Source: Bog-473 sp963807775
GTDB taxonomy: Bacteria > Actinomycetota > Acidimicrobiia > Acidimicrobiales > RAAP-2
Length of the DNA: 64,000 bases
Assembly (NCBI GenBank): GCA_963807775.1
Contig: CAWECY010000003.1
Span: 434,001-498,000 of the forward strand
Reading direction: 5' to 3'
The notes beneath the pieces were generated by a model, which was not told where the DNA came from, searched no databases, and worked only from the letters and a program-made list of their open reading frames with translations. Positions within the stretch are counted from its first letter, which is position 1, and each line of letters begins with the position of its first letter. Positions 27,365 to 36,765 of this stretch are shown one piece after another. Position numbers and translations under genes: made by a program.

Positions 27365-30300
27365 GCCTGGGCTCCGCCGATCCGATCGGCCGTCGCCTCT
27401 CGGACGAAGACCGTGGCTCCGAGCCGTACGACCACTGCGAGCGCCACAATCAGTGCGCCGAGCGTCACCACGAGGAGCGTTGCCGGGAGCCCCAGTTCGA
27501 CCGGAGGACCCGGCCCCAGGGCCACGAACTCGGGCACCGACTTGAGCGCGAAGACGGCTGCCACGATGCCGGCGACCGTCCCTAACAGCATTCCGGTTCC
27601 GAGGGTCAGTCCCATCTCGACCTCGAGGGAGCGGCGCAGGGAGGCGGCCGGAATGCCGACCGCGCGCATGGCGGCGAGTTCCCCCTGCCGTTGCCTGGCT
27701 CCTGCTGACACGGCGAACGCCGTCGCGCCAACCGCAAGTGCGGCGGCGGCTATGGCCGCTATGAAGAACAGCGTGTAGGCCAGCTCGACGCCCCCGTGGA
27801 TCGACGCGTGCTCGCGCCCGCTGGCGGTGTCCGCGCTCAGGACGGAGATTCCCTGTGCCGCAAGCCGGGGGACGATGCTCGCTGAAGCCGTGTCAGAAAC
27901 CCAGACTTCGGTGGTGTCGTTTACAAACGGTCCCGACATGAGTCGTTCCGCCATATCGAGGTCGACGAGCGTTGCATCGTCGCCCACTCGCGGGAGCGCG
28001 GGGACCTGGCCGATCGCTCGTCCTTTGATCGTGCTTCCGTCGAGGCCCGCCAGTAAGAGCCCCGATGCCGAACCGATGGAGCTGGTGGGCGTGACGACAG
28101 CGGGCAGCTCGCTCGGGACGTCCGCCGGGGCGATCGTGACTGGCGCCCCATCAGGAGCGAGGTCCACCGCGGCGTGGAGTCCTTGTGGCTCCAAAAGAGT
28201 GAAACACGTGGGCAAGAGGAAGAGTACGCACGTTTCGCCGCCAGAACTGAGCCGCGCCCCACCTGAAGGGTTGTACCAACGGCGCACGTCGGTCAATCCA
28301 GCGCGAACGGGCTCCCAGTTCCCCACGGACGAACGGACCGAGAGCGAGGAGATAGCGAGATCCGCCGATCCCGTGGGTGTCACGAATGTGGTCGGAGGGG
28401 CCCACGTGAGAGCGAGATCGACCAACCGGCATCCCGTTGGACACACACCCAGCAATGAACCCTGGTACGTCGAACGACCCGAAGAGAGGCTTCCGAGCGT
28501 CACTTGCACCGGAGCTTGGTAACCCTCGTCGAAAAGATCTAGTGACAGCTGGGGCGGGGGCTGCGCGGCGACGTCTGCGTCCACGCTGACGCGTACGGCT
28601 GTCCCTGACAACATCACTGCCGGAGCAAGATGCGTCGGAACGAGTCGCCCGGCGATCTGCCCGGCTCCTCCAGCACCGAGACCTGGGGGCCAAGAGATCA
28701 AGTCCTCCATGCGGCTCGAGTCGACGGCCAGGGTTGTTCCGTTGCTCGCAGTCTCCACCACCGCTGCCATCGCGGATCGACCCGAAGGATCGGCGTGGCG
28801 CACCGCGGAAAGAAAATCCACGCCCGGTCGTACCGCGACGGTAAACACCTTGGCGGCACCAACGTCGAACTCGCTTTGCACCGCCCGATTGTGTGCCGCA
28901 ACCGCCCAACCGCTTATGCCGAACACAGTCAGTCCCACCGCGAGGCTCAGCAGCATCACCTGTGGTGCGAATTCCCGCCGGCGCGCCACCCGGCGAGTGG
29001 CGAGTCCCAACGCGAGCTTGTGGGAATGGGAGGTGGAGCGAAAGGTGGACCGGAGAAGTGGGGGCAGGAGTCGGGCTCCAAGTATGCCGAGGGCCAGAGC
29101 CAGCAACCCTGGAGCGAAGGCGGCCAAGGGATCGGCAGCGGATCCACCGGTCGTCCCTGAAACCCCAGCGGTCGCGAGTTCCACGAACGCAGCACCGGCG
29201 ATCGCGACGCCGGCCACGTCAGCCACCACCGTCCCCGTAGAGAACCTCTGGGCACTCGAGCCGCCGTCGGCTCCCGTTGTCGCCTCGACTGCCGCCAGCA
29301 TCCGGCGGGTCCCGAGAAAGGTCGCCGCCACGCCTACGAGCCCGGTGGCGATCGCCGCCCCGATCGCGAGCAGGGTCAGCGATGTTCCGACACCCGACCC
29401 GAAGAGGCTGGATGCCCCTCCCAGCATGACCAGCCAGGCCACGAGAAGACCGACGGGCACAGCGGCCACGACGATCGCTGTCGGCTCCATCATTGCGACC
29501 GCGATGGTGCTGCGCTGCCGGAAGCCACGAATGGCGGCGAGCCGGACGTCTGGTTCACGCTCCGCGGCGGTACGAGCCGAGACGAAGTACAGGACGTAGA
29601 CGGCAAGAAGGACGAGCTGAAGGTCGATGACCGCGACAATGGTCGTCATCGTGTGTTGTATCGAAGTGGCCTGCGAGAGCACTTGGAGCACCTGCGTCGA
29701 CACCACAATCCCGTCTCGGGCCAGAACGTCGCTTTGGTACTCCGTGATGGAGGATTCGAAGGCAGCGACTGTCGTTCACCGCCAGTGAACCCTGTCGATA
29801 GGGCACCTGCACCATGGAGGAGATCAGGGAGGCTGGCGCAGCCGTCCGAACCGTCTGCGCAGTCGCGAATATGGCGTCGAGCTCGGGCCGGGCTGGGGAA
29901 CCCTCGCCGAATGCGAACAGATTGATTCCCCACCAATAGGGAGCATCGGGATTGTCGGCCCTGTAGAGCCCCACAATCGTAAGAGACAGCACTCGATGCG
30001 ACCGAGCCGGAGACGTCACCAACGCCTGACCGACCTTGAGTCCCAACTCCCCAGCGCTGCGGGTGCTCATCACCACCGTGCCGTTCTGCTCGGCACAGTG
30101 TCCAGCGACGATGTTGAGGTGAGCACACACCCCCGAGCGCGACACCACACTGGCCGTGAAAGCCTGATGGCCCGGAACGGAGGCCAGCCCGGCAAGGTCA
30201 GTGGATATGGGGTTTCCGAACCATTTCTGGCCTTGCGGAACAGAGGCCGCCGCGGTCAGGAGCCTCGTAGGAGATCCGTTCCCTGATTGCGCCTCGAACG

Positions 30301-30511
30301 TGAGCCCCGTATTACCGACCGGTGCATCTCTCAGGACGCCGTTCAGGATCGTTTGATCCGCGCCGTGGAGGTAGATCGGGCCGAAGGCACCGGCGCCCAC
30401 GGCGAACACGGCGACGGCGAACATGGCCAGGGAGGTCCCTGCTCGCCAGCGGAGGCCGGAGAGCAGGAGTGCCAGCCGAAGACGATTGTCACCCAAGGTG
30501 CATCTCGTCAC
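27361..30511 (-). CDS. FtsX/MacB-type ABC permease (one frameshift)
   Basis: About 1,050 residues in two open stretches joined by one base change near 29770 (reading VNDS then AFESSITEYQSD). The N-terminal helix is LAMFAVAVFAVGAGAFGP; a large extracellular domain follows; the first FtsX-like membrane bundle begins IVAVIDLQLVLLAVYVLYFVSA, and a second ends with LGALIVALAVVVRLGA. This is the MacB/LolE-like double-FtsX layout. The start is uncertain between GTG 30511, TTG 30496 and ATG 30550. It works with the two downstream ATPases, most likely moving a lipid, peptide or lipoprotein rather than importing a solute. Confidence 0.87.
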
Positions 30512-30710
30512 GCACCTCGAACTCGGAGAGTCGTTCGACGACCATCGCATCCCAACGGGCGATCTGTCGATTGATCATCTCGTACGGGCCCTCCGTGCCA
30601 ACGTATCTCCCCATCTTTACAGTTTGCGGGAGCCCGTTTCGAGTTAGCCCGAAGCCGAACTGTTCCGCCCCGTTGTCAGACCGTCTGCTGTCGCGGATGA
30701 TGGAACGATG

Positions 30711-30809
30711 ATGGATCAGAATCCAAAACTGGCGGTGCTGGGTCTTGGAACCATGGGGAGAGCGATGGCCCAGAGCGCTCACCGATCGGGCATTCCACTG
30801 GGAATCTAG
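30711..30809 (+). pseudogene. Truncated N-terminus of a 6PGDH/3-hydroxyisobutyrate dehydrogenase-like gene
   Basis: Reading from ATG 30711, 32 codons give LAVLGLGTMGRAMAQSAHRS, the Rossmann NAD(P)-binding start of the beta-hydroxyacid dehydrogenase family (GxGxMGxxM), then a TAG. The remaining roughly 260 residues are absent. The break comes 20 bases before the 3' end of the tRNA-Arg gene. This suits a gene cut at the edge of an inserted element. Confidence 0.7.
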
Positions 30810-30829
30810 CTGGCGCCCCGGAAGTGGCG

Positions 30830-30901
30830 CGCCCCCGGAAGGATTCGAACCTTCGCACACGGTTTAGGAAACCGATGCTCTATCCCCTGAGCTACGGGGG
30901 C
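30830..30901 (-). tRNA. tRNA-Arg (anticodon CCU)
   Basis: A complete cloverleaf on the minus strand. The 7-base acceptor stem is GCCCCCG with CGGGGGC, the D arm holds AGCTCAGGGGATAGAGC, the anticodon loop TTCCTAA carries CCT, and the T arm is GGTTCGAATCC. The discriminator is G and CCA is not encoded. Its 3' end faces the suspected island. Confidence 0.96.
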
Positions 30902-31289
30902 ACGCCCCGACGATAGCAACGGAAGGCACATATTCCGTTCACCACGGCTATACGCCGATGAAGGTGGCTCCGGGACGTCGCGAGACGAGGGTGGCTGTAA
31001 TGCGGCCATACGCGACGGACGAAATCCACATCGGGTGGAACGCAGATCTCTGCTATTACAACAATTCGCTTCAAGTTGCGTAGACACCGCAGTGAATGTC
31101 GCGCTCACTCGGGTGCTCGTCATCTGAGCCTCACGTCCCGCACGCGAGACGGTCATTGGTTCGAAGAAACGGTTCTGCCCTCGATCCGGCTCTGGTCGTG
31201 CGCTCGACTCGCGTCGTGCCCGCCAGAAGTGATGCGGTGCGACCTGCGTCCCGCCTATCGTGACGCGCGCCCATCCGACGCTGGCGGGT

Positions 31290-31305
31290 TTGACAACGAT
31301 GTCAA
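31290..31305. promoter_or_regulatory. Inverted repeat TTGACA/TGTCAA upstream of ahcY
   Basis: TTGACA (31290-31295), four bases, then TGTCAA (31300-31305), in a gene-free region of about 750 bases between the tRNA and ahcY. The left arm also equals a sigma-70 -35 box, but no good -10 box follows at 17 bases. It could be an operator or a promoter element. Confidence 0.35.
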
Positions 31306-31332
31306 GAAATTCAGTACCTGCAGCACCGCTGT

Positions 31333-31400
31333 CCCCCTGTGTAACTCGGGGGCAACGCCCGGTAGGCGCACCCCGTGGCGCAGGTGGGGTTGGCCGGGCG
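31333..31400 (+). promoter_or_regulatory. GC-rich structured leader upstream of ahcY
   Basis: Two adjacent hairpins: CCCCC/GGGGG (31333-31337 with 31348-31352) and CGCCCGG/CCGGGCG (31356-31362 with 31394-31400), the latter enclosing ACCCC/GGGGT. A GGCAAC element sits between them, as in SAM-I/SAM-IV clan riboswitches, but the full consensus could not be matched by eye. The block is about 260 bases before the ahcY start. The rest of 30902-31655 shows no gene. Confidence 0.35.
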
Positions 31401-31655
31401 GCGCGGCGGCGTCGGCGCCCGTACGCGGCGGCGGCACCGGGCCGCAACCGCGGTGTTCGCCCCGACGCCCCTCGACCGAGAAAAGGGCTGGTGGAGGGCC
31501 ATCTCCGCCTCGGCCTCCCGAGCGCCTATTGTTAAGGGCGGGTACGAGGCCTCCGACAGAGGTCGGAGCACGTGCGTTGCGCTTCTGCCGTCCGACCCAC
31601 ACAGTTGTGCGCGTCCGCGCACGTCCATCCGACTGAAGGACAAGAAGGAGCAACG

Positions 31656-33098
31656 ATGACTTCCCCCCTCCCCTACAAGGTGGCTGACCTCTCACTGGCC
31701 GAGTTCGGCCGCAAGGAGATCGAGCTGGCCGAGCACGAGATGCCCGGCCTCATGGCCATGCGGGCCGAGTTCGGCGCCAGCCAGCCCCTGGCCGGCTCCC
31801 GCGTCACCGGCTCGCTGCACATGACCGTGCAGACGGCCGTGCTGATCGAGACCCTGACCGCGCTGGGCGCCCGTGTGCGCTGGGCGAGCTGCAACATCTT
31901 CTCCACCCAGGACCACGCCGCCGCCGCCGTGGCCGTCGGTCCCGACGGCACCGTCGACGACCCCAGGGGCGTGCCCGTCTTCGCCTGGAAGGGCGAGACG
32001 CTCGAGGAGTACTGGTGGTGCACCGAGCAGGCGCTGCTCTGGCCCGGCGAGGGCGGCCCCAACATGATCCTCGACGACGGCGGTGACGCCACCCTGCTGG
32101 TACACAAGGGCGTCGAGTGCGAGAAGGCGGGTGCCGTGCCGGCCCCGTCGACGGCCGACTCCGAGGAGTTCGCCGTCGTGCTCGCGCTCCTCGGCCGCAA
32201 CCTGGCCGAGGATCCCGGCCGCTGGACCTCCATCGCCAACGGCATCCAGGGGGTCACCGAGGAGACCACCACCGGCGTGCACCGGCTGGTCGACATGGCC
32301 AAGAGGGGCGAGCTCCTGTTCCCGGCCATCAATGTCAACGACTCGGTGACCAAGTCGAAGTTCGACAACAAGTACGGCTGCCGCCACTCGCTGATCGACG
32401 GCATCAACCGGGCCACCGACGTTCTCATCGGCGGCAAGGTGGCCGTCGTGTGCGGCTACGGCGACGTCGGCAAGGGCTGCGCCCAGTCGCTGGCCGGCCA
32501 GGGCGCCCGCGTCGTCGTCACCGAGGTCGACCCCATTTGCGCATTGCAGGCGACCATGGAGGGCTTTCAGGTCACCACGCTCGAGGACATCCTGCCCGAG
32601 GCCGACATCATCATCACGACCACCGGTAACAAGGACATCATCACCGCCGCGCACATGGCCGGCATGAAGCACCAGGCCATCGTGGGCAACATCGGTCACT
32701 TCGACAACGAGATCGACATGGCCGGCCTGACCCGGACACCCGGAATCGAGCGGGTGAACATCAAGCCTCAGGTCGACAAGTGGGTCTTCCCCGACGGCCA
32801 CGCCATCATCATCCTGTCCGAGGGCCGGCTGCTGAACCTGGGGAACGCGACCGGGCACCCGAGTTTCGTCATGTCCAACTCGTTCACCAACCAGACCATG
32901 GCCCAGATCGAGCTGTTCACCCAGACCGGCCAGTACGTGAACGACGTCTACGTCCTGCCCAAGCACCTCGACGAGAAGGTGGCCCGACTGCACCTCGGCG
33001 CGCTCGGTGTGAAGCTCACGACACTGTCGCCCGAGCAGGCGGACTACATCGGTGTGCCGGTCGAGGGCCCGTACAAGCCCGACACCTACCGCTACTGA
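31656..33098 (+). CDS. ahcY: S-adenosylhomocysteine hydrolase
   Basis: 480 residues, the length of bacterial long-form AhcY. It splits S-adenosylhomocysteine to adenosine and homocysteine using bound NAD. Seen: SCNIFSTQDHAAAA, the catalytic KSKFDNKYGCRHS, the NAD-binding VVCGYGDVGKGCAQSL and GNIGHFDNEIDM, and the C-terminal KPDTYRY whose Lys and Tyr reach the neighbour's NAD site. ATG 31656 has AAGGAG six bases upstream. It is monocistronic and convergent with the anti-sigma gene (10 bases between stops). Intact. Confidence 0.97.
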   Translation: MTSPLPYKVADLSLAEFGRKEIELAEHEMPGLMAMRAEFGASQPLAGSRVTGSLHMTVQTAVLIETLTALGARVRWASCNIFSTQDHAAAAVAVGPDGTVDDPRGVPVFAWKGETLEEYWWCTEQALLWPGEGGPNMILDDGGDATLLVHKGVECEKAGAVPAPSTADSEEFAVVLALLGRNLAEDPGRWTSIANGIQGVTEETTTGVHRLVDMAKRGELLFPAINVNDSVTKSKFDNKYGCRHSLIDGINRATDVLIGGKVAVVCGYGDVGKGCAQSLAGQGARVVVTEVDPICALQATMEGFQVTTLEDILPEADIIITTTGNKDIITAAHMAGMKHQAIVGNIGHFDNEIDMAGLTRTPGIERVNIKPQVDKWVFPDGHAIIILSEGRLLNLGNATGHPSFVMSNSFTNQTMAQIELFTQTGQYVNDVYVLPKHLDEKVARLHLGALGVKLTTLSPEQADYIGVPVEGPYKPDTYRY

Positions 33099-33108
33099 TC
33101 GAGCCGGT

Positions 33109-33798
33109 TCAGCTCAGGGTGGCGGTGGCGATCACCGTCCCGCTGGTCGAGACCACCTCGGCCGAGCGCACATCGTCGGGGTTCACGTGCAGCGGGGCGG
33201 CCCACGCCCCGTAGCCCTCGCTGGCCACAAACGTGCCCAGCTGGTGGTGCACGCCGTCGTCGGTCACCACCACACAGGTCACCCGCCCGCGAGCGCTCGA
33301 GTCATGCAGCATCATCTGCATCCAGGGCCGCGCGCTGTCGAAGACGACCACGCGCCCGACCGTGTGGCCGTCCTCCGTCAGGTTGCCCGCGATCCGCCCA
33401 TTGTGGTACTCGCCCAGCGCGCTGCTGGTCGTCGGCGCCGGCGAGGACAGTGCCAGGCCCAGCCCGACGGCCAGCGCCACGACGGCGGCGGCCACCGAAG
33501 CCGGCATCCAGAAGCGCCGGGCCAGGTGGCGGCCGCCCCGTGACGGGCGCACGTCCGACACGCCCATGCGCTCGAACAGCCGCGTCTCGAAGCCGAGTGG
33601 CGGCTCCGCCTCAGGCGCCACCTGCAGGACGGCGTCCGCCGCCCGCGAGAGCTGCTCCAGTTCCTCGGCGCACCGTGGGCACGACTCGACGTGCGAGAGC
33701 GCCTGCGCCCGCTCGCGTCCAGTCAACACCCCCAGCGCCAGCTCACCCAGGTCTCCGGCGTACACCTCGCAGTCGATCTCTCTCGTCTCGTCACTCAT
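33109..33798 (-). CDS. Anti-sigma factor with zinc-binding (ZAS) domain, RskA-like
   Basis: 229 residues. The N-terminal anti-sigma domain has the HVESCPRC zinc motif (HxxxCxxC, about 36-43); a single membrane helix follows at about 97-115 (SVAAAVVALAVGLGLAL), then an extracytoplasmic C-terminal domain of the RskA type ending VISTSGTVIATATL-like strands. It should hold the neighbouring sigma factor at the membrane until a signal releases it. Its start overlaps the sigma gene by eight bases. Confidence 0.92.
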   Translation of the reverse strand: MSDETREIDCEVYAGDLGELALGVLTGRERAQALSHVESCPRCAEELEQLSRAADAVLQVAPEAEPPLGFETRLFERMGVSDVRPSRGGRHLARRFWMPASVAAAVVALAVGLGLALSSPAPTTSSALGEYHNGRIAGNLTEDGHTVGRVVVFDSARPWMQMMLHDSSARGRVTCVVVTDDGVHHQLGTFVASEGYGAWAAPLHVNPDDVRSAEVVSTSGTVIATATLS

Positions 33799-34384
33799 CG
33801 CTCGCGCTCACCCCCTCTGTTTGCTCGATCGCCACGCGCAGGCGGATAAGCGCCGTCCTGATGCGCGTCTTGGCCGTGCCGAGGGGGATCCCCTCGGCCT
33901 CGCTGATCTCGAGCGCCGTCCGCCCGTAGACGGCGGCCAGAACCACGGCTCGCCGCTGCTCGTGCGGCAGCACCTCGAGGGCCCGCCGCACCGTCTGGCG
34001 GACGTCGCCGCGGTGCGCCGTGTCCTCGGGCAGGTGCTCGGTGCTGTGCAGCGCCGACAGCGTGAAGCCGTCAGGGTCCGTCGGTACGGCCCGCCGCAGG
34101 CGCAGCGCGTCAATGGTCAGGTTGCGCGTGATGGTCAACACCCACGAGGCCACCGACCCGCGGCGGGGGTCGAAGACCGGGGCGTGGCGCCAGACCCGGA
34201 TCATGGCCTCCTGGGCCACGTCCTCGGCCACGCCGGCGTCGCTCGTCATGGAGTAGGCCAGCCCGAAGACACGCTTTTGGTACCGGCGCACGAACGTCAC
34301 CGCAGCGGCCTGCTCGCCCACGGCCATCCCGGCCAGCAGGCCCTCGTCGGACAATTCGGCCGCGTCCACGGGCCAGTCTCTCAT
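33791..34384 (-). CDS. ECF RNA polymerase sigma factor (SigK-like)
   Basis: 197 residues with sigma-2 (FVRRYQKRVFGLAYSMT, DVAQEAMIRVWRHAP, VASWVLTITRNLTIDALR) and sigma-4 (LEVLPHEQRRAVVLAAVYGRTALEISEAEGIPLGTAKTRIRTAL) regions. Pairing with an RskA-type anti-sigma places it in the ECF group of mycobacterial SigK/SigL relatives, usually answering redox or envelope stress. The target regulon is not visible. A start at 34384 (MRDWPVDAAEL) gives normal length. Confidence 0.94.
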   Translation of the reverse strand: MRDWPVDAAELSDEGLLAGMAVGEQAAAVTFVRRYQKRVFGLAYSMTSDAGVAEDVAQEAMIRVWRHAPVFDPRRGSVASWVLTITRNLTIDALRLRRAVPTDPDGFTLSALHSTEHLPEDTAHRGDVRQTVRRALEVLPHEQRRAVVLAAVYGRTALEISEAEGIPLGTAKTRIRTALIRLRVAIEQTEGVSASDE

Positions 34385-34454
34385 GCACAGGTGTACGGAC
34401 CGGGCCGGGCCAGGGATTTACCCTGGTCGGGCGGGCGGCAGCCACCCCTGAGGG

Positions 34455-35279
34455 TCAGCGCAGGCCGGCGAAGAGGTCGTCCTCGGGCACCGGCGCCGCC
34501 GTGCTGTCGAGGACGCGCACGAAGCTCTCGGAGCCCATGATGCGCGAGAACATCTCGACGCCCATCTGCAGGAAGAAGATGTTGTCGCTCTGGCTCGCGT
34601 GCGCCTCCAGCGACTGGAACTTGAGCGGGGCCACGGCACTGACGTCGACCGTCGTGGTGATGAGCTCGTCGGGCGTGCCGAAGTCCGGGTTCTCCTGCAC
34701 CTCGGGCCCCGGGCCCTCGATTCCGGCCTCGGCCAGCATCTCGGAGAAGCCGCGCAGCCGCGAGCGGGCCAGGGCGGTGTAGTAGAGCTTGACCGGCGCG
34801 CCCCACTTGGCCACCGCGGCGCGGGTGACCCGGTTGGCCTGAATGTGGTCGGGGTGCCCGTAGAAGCCGTTCTCGTCGTAGGTGACGACCACCTGCGGCT
34901 CGTAGGTGCGCAGGAGGTCGGCCAGCCGCCGCCCCGCCTCCTCGACCGGCGTCTGCCAGAAGCAGCCGGGGACGTCGTTCTGGGGCCAGCCCATCATCCC
35001 CGAGTCGTGGTAGCCCAGCAGCTCGAGGTCGGACACGCCCAGCACCTCGCAGCTGTCCTCGAGCTCGCGGCGGCGCAGCGGCACCACGACCGACTCGTCG
35101 TGGCCCGGCTCGCCCGGCTTCACGCCACCCGGGGCATCACCCAGTTCGCCGTTGGTGCAGGTGACCAGCACCGTGCGCACGCCCTCGCCGGCGTAGCGGG
35201 CCAGGACCCCGCCGGTGCTGATGGCCTCGTCGTCGGGGTGGGCATGGACGGCCATGAGGGTGAGGGGTGGCCCGGGCAT
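34455..35279 (-). CDS. LmbE/PIG-L deacetylase, mycothiol Mca/MshB-like
   Basis: 274 residues. Zinc motif AVHAHPDDEAI near the start and YGHPDHIQANR further on are the two LmbE signature blocks. The overall pattern (VTCTNGELGD, LGYHDSGMMGW, TYDENGFYGHPDH) is that of the mycothiol enzymes MshB and Mca, which remove acetyl from GlcNAc-inositol or cut mycothiol conjugates. Which of the two cannot be settled by eye. The ATG at 35279 is chosen because the HPDDE motif should lie about 15 residues in; the longer frame runs into the neighbour. Confidence 0.87.
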   Translation of the reverse strand: MPGPPLTLMAVHAHPDDEAISTGGVLARYAGEGVRTVLVTCTNGELGDAPGGVKPGEPGHDESVVVPLRRRELEDSCEVLGVSDLELLGYHDSGMMGWPQNDVPGCFWQTPVEEAGRRLADLLRTYEPQVVVTYDENGFYGHPDHIQANRVTRAAVAKWGAPVKLYYTALARSRLRGFSEMLAEAGIEGPGPEVQENPDFGTPDELITTTVDVSAVAPLKFQSLEAHASQSDNIFFLQMGVEMFSRIMGSESFVRVLDSTAAPVPEDDLFAGLR

Positions 35280-35314
35280 CGGCAGCAGCGTAAAGGAAGC
35301 GGTGGCCGGCCCGA

Positions 35315-35875
35315 TCAGCCCAGCAGCTCGGCCAGGCCCCGCGCGAAGCCGGGCGAGGCCAGGCGCTGCGTGCGCCGCCCGAAGTCGGCCAGCCACGTCC
35401 ACGTCGTCGCTCCGCCGGGCGAGCTGGCCGCCAGCTCACCTTCGTTGGCGTACGTCAGGTCGACGAAAAGCGTCACCAGCGCCGGCTCGGGCGCGGCCTC
35501 GGTGCCGGTGAAGCGGTCGCGGAACGTCATGTCGGCCACGCCGAGTGCGTCGTCTTCGAGCTGGGGATAGAAGGCGCCGCGGTCACACGACGCATAGAAG
35601 TAGACGAGCGCCTCGGCCTCCGGGCCGATCGCCTCCGCCAGCTGTGCCCGCTCCGCCAGCGGGAGCAGGTACGGCTCGAAGCCGTCCGTGCCGTAGGTGG
35701 CGTGGCCCAACGCGGCCAGCGCCAGCACGTCGGACCCGCCCCACGAGCGCACCAGGGCCTCGGTCCCGACCAGATGGGTGAGCAGGTCTCCGAACAGGTG
35801 GAGCGTGCCCGCCGCGTCGTGCCGGTCCAAGAAGGCCAGGGCGGCCGTGCGCCCCGGGGCGCCGGTGGTCGTCAC
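35315..35875 (-). CDS. HD-like/DUF6817-type protein
   Basis: 186 residues. The pattern GTLHLFGDLLTHLVGTEALVRSWGGSDVLALAALGHATYGTDGF resembles a degenerate HD fold (paired His spaced as in metal-dependent phosphohydrolases). I match it loosely to the DUF6817 type; function unknown. The GTG at 35875 overlaps the TGA of the upstream LLM gene by four bases, so the two are coupled. Confidence 0.65.
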   Translation of the reverse strand: MTTTGAPGRTAALAFLDRHDAAGTLHLFGDLLTHLVGTEALVRSWGGSDVLALAALGHATYGTDGFEPYLLPLAERAQLAEAIGPEAEALVYFYASCDRGAFYPQLEDDALGVADMTFRDRFTGTEAAPEPALVTLFVDLTYANEGELAASSPGGATTWTWLADFGRRTQRLASPGFARGLAELLG

Positions 35876-36765
35876 GTCTGCAGGCCCCCGACGGCGCCGG
35901 CCAAGCGCTCCAGTTCGCCCCGCCACGACGCCGGCGGCGCCGACGGGCGCACGATGAACTTGGAGAACCCGACCTCCAAGAAACGCTCGATCATGATGCG
36001 CAGCCCGGCCAGCCCGACCGGGATCAGCTCCTCGAGCGGTCGGCCCCGGGCCCGCCGGGCCAGCGGGGAGGCGGCCAGCGCCGCCACGTCGGTGCCCTCG
36101 GGCGCGTAGGCCAGGCTCACGCCGAAGTGCTCGGGGCTGATCGACCGCCCGTGCTCGGAGGCCACCCGCTGGATCACGGCCTTGCCTTCGGCGGCGTCGC
36201 CCGGGGTGCAGAAGGCGGGGATCCAGCCGTCGGCCAGGCGCCCGCACCGCTCCAACGCCGCCGTCGCGTTACCGCCGAGCCAGACGTCGAAGGGGTCCTG
36301 GAGCGGGCGGGGCGACACCGCCACACCCTCGAAGGAGCCCGCAGGCCCGTCGTGGCTCACCGTCTCGCCGGCCCAGAGGCGGCGCAGGACGGGCAGACCG
36401 TCCTCCATCTGCGCCGCCCGGTCAGCCGTGCTGATCCCGATGGCGCTGCGCTCGCCGCCCAGGCCGAGCCCGGGCACGAAGGTGAGGAGGAAGCGGCCAC
36501 CCGACAGCCGGTCGAGCGTGCCCACGGCCTTGGCCAGCCAGACCAGGTTGCGCCCGGGCAGGAGCATGGTCGTGCCGATCTTGAGCTTGGGGCAGGCGCC
36601 CGACACCCAGGCCAACCCGACCAGCGGATCGGGTCCGGGACGGGTCAGGACCTCGGGCAGCCAGAGCGAGTCGAAGCCGGTCTCGGTGAGGCCGCGCCCG
36701 AGCTCGGCCATCGCCCCCGCGTCGAGGCTCTCGCCCCCGGCGCTGATGCCGATGCGGACCTTCAC
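35872..36765 (-). CDS. LLM-class F420-dependent oxidoreductase
   Basis: 297 residues, a luciferase-like TIM barrel. Marks: VRIGISAGGESLDAG, FDSLWLPEVLTRPGPDPL, LKIGTTMLLPGRNLVWLAK, LDRLSGGRFLLTFVPGLG and the late VWLGGNATAALERCGRLADGW. These are features of the F420-dependent branch of actinobacteria. The GTG at 36765 overlaps the threonine aldolase stop, and the TGA overlaps the DUF6817-like gene. Substrate unknown. Confidence 0.9.
   Translation of the reverse strand: MKVRIGISAGGESLDAGAMAELGRGLTETGFDSLWLPEVLTRPGPDPLVGLAWVSGACPKLKIGTTMLLPGRNLVWLAKAVGTLDRLSGGRFLLTFVPGLGLGGERSAIGISTADRAAQMEDGLPVLRRLWAGETVSHDGPAGSFEGVAVSPRPLQDPFDVWLGGNATAALERCGRLADGWIPAFCTPGDAAEGKAVIQRVASEHGRSISPEHFGVSLAYAPEGTDVAALAASPLARRARGRPLEELIPVGLAGLRIMIERFLEVGFSKFIVRPSAPPASWRGELERLAGAVGGLQT

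Noticed and set aside
22394..30901. Prophage or ICE with active integrase
   Set aside because: No integrase, relaxase or phage structural gene lies in the interval; only an old footprint is supported.
30806..31447. Reading frame running through the tRNA-Arg gene
   Set aside because: It crosses an intact tRNA and has low-complexity composition.
31100..31655. A classical SAH riboswitch upstream of ahcY
   Set aside because: The known consensus blocks could not be found by eye; only generic hairpins are supported.
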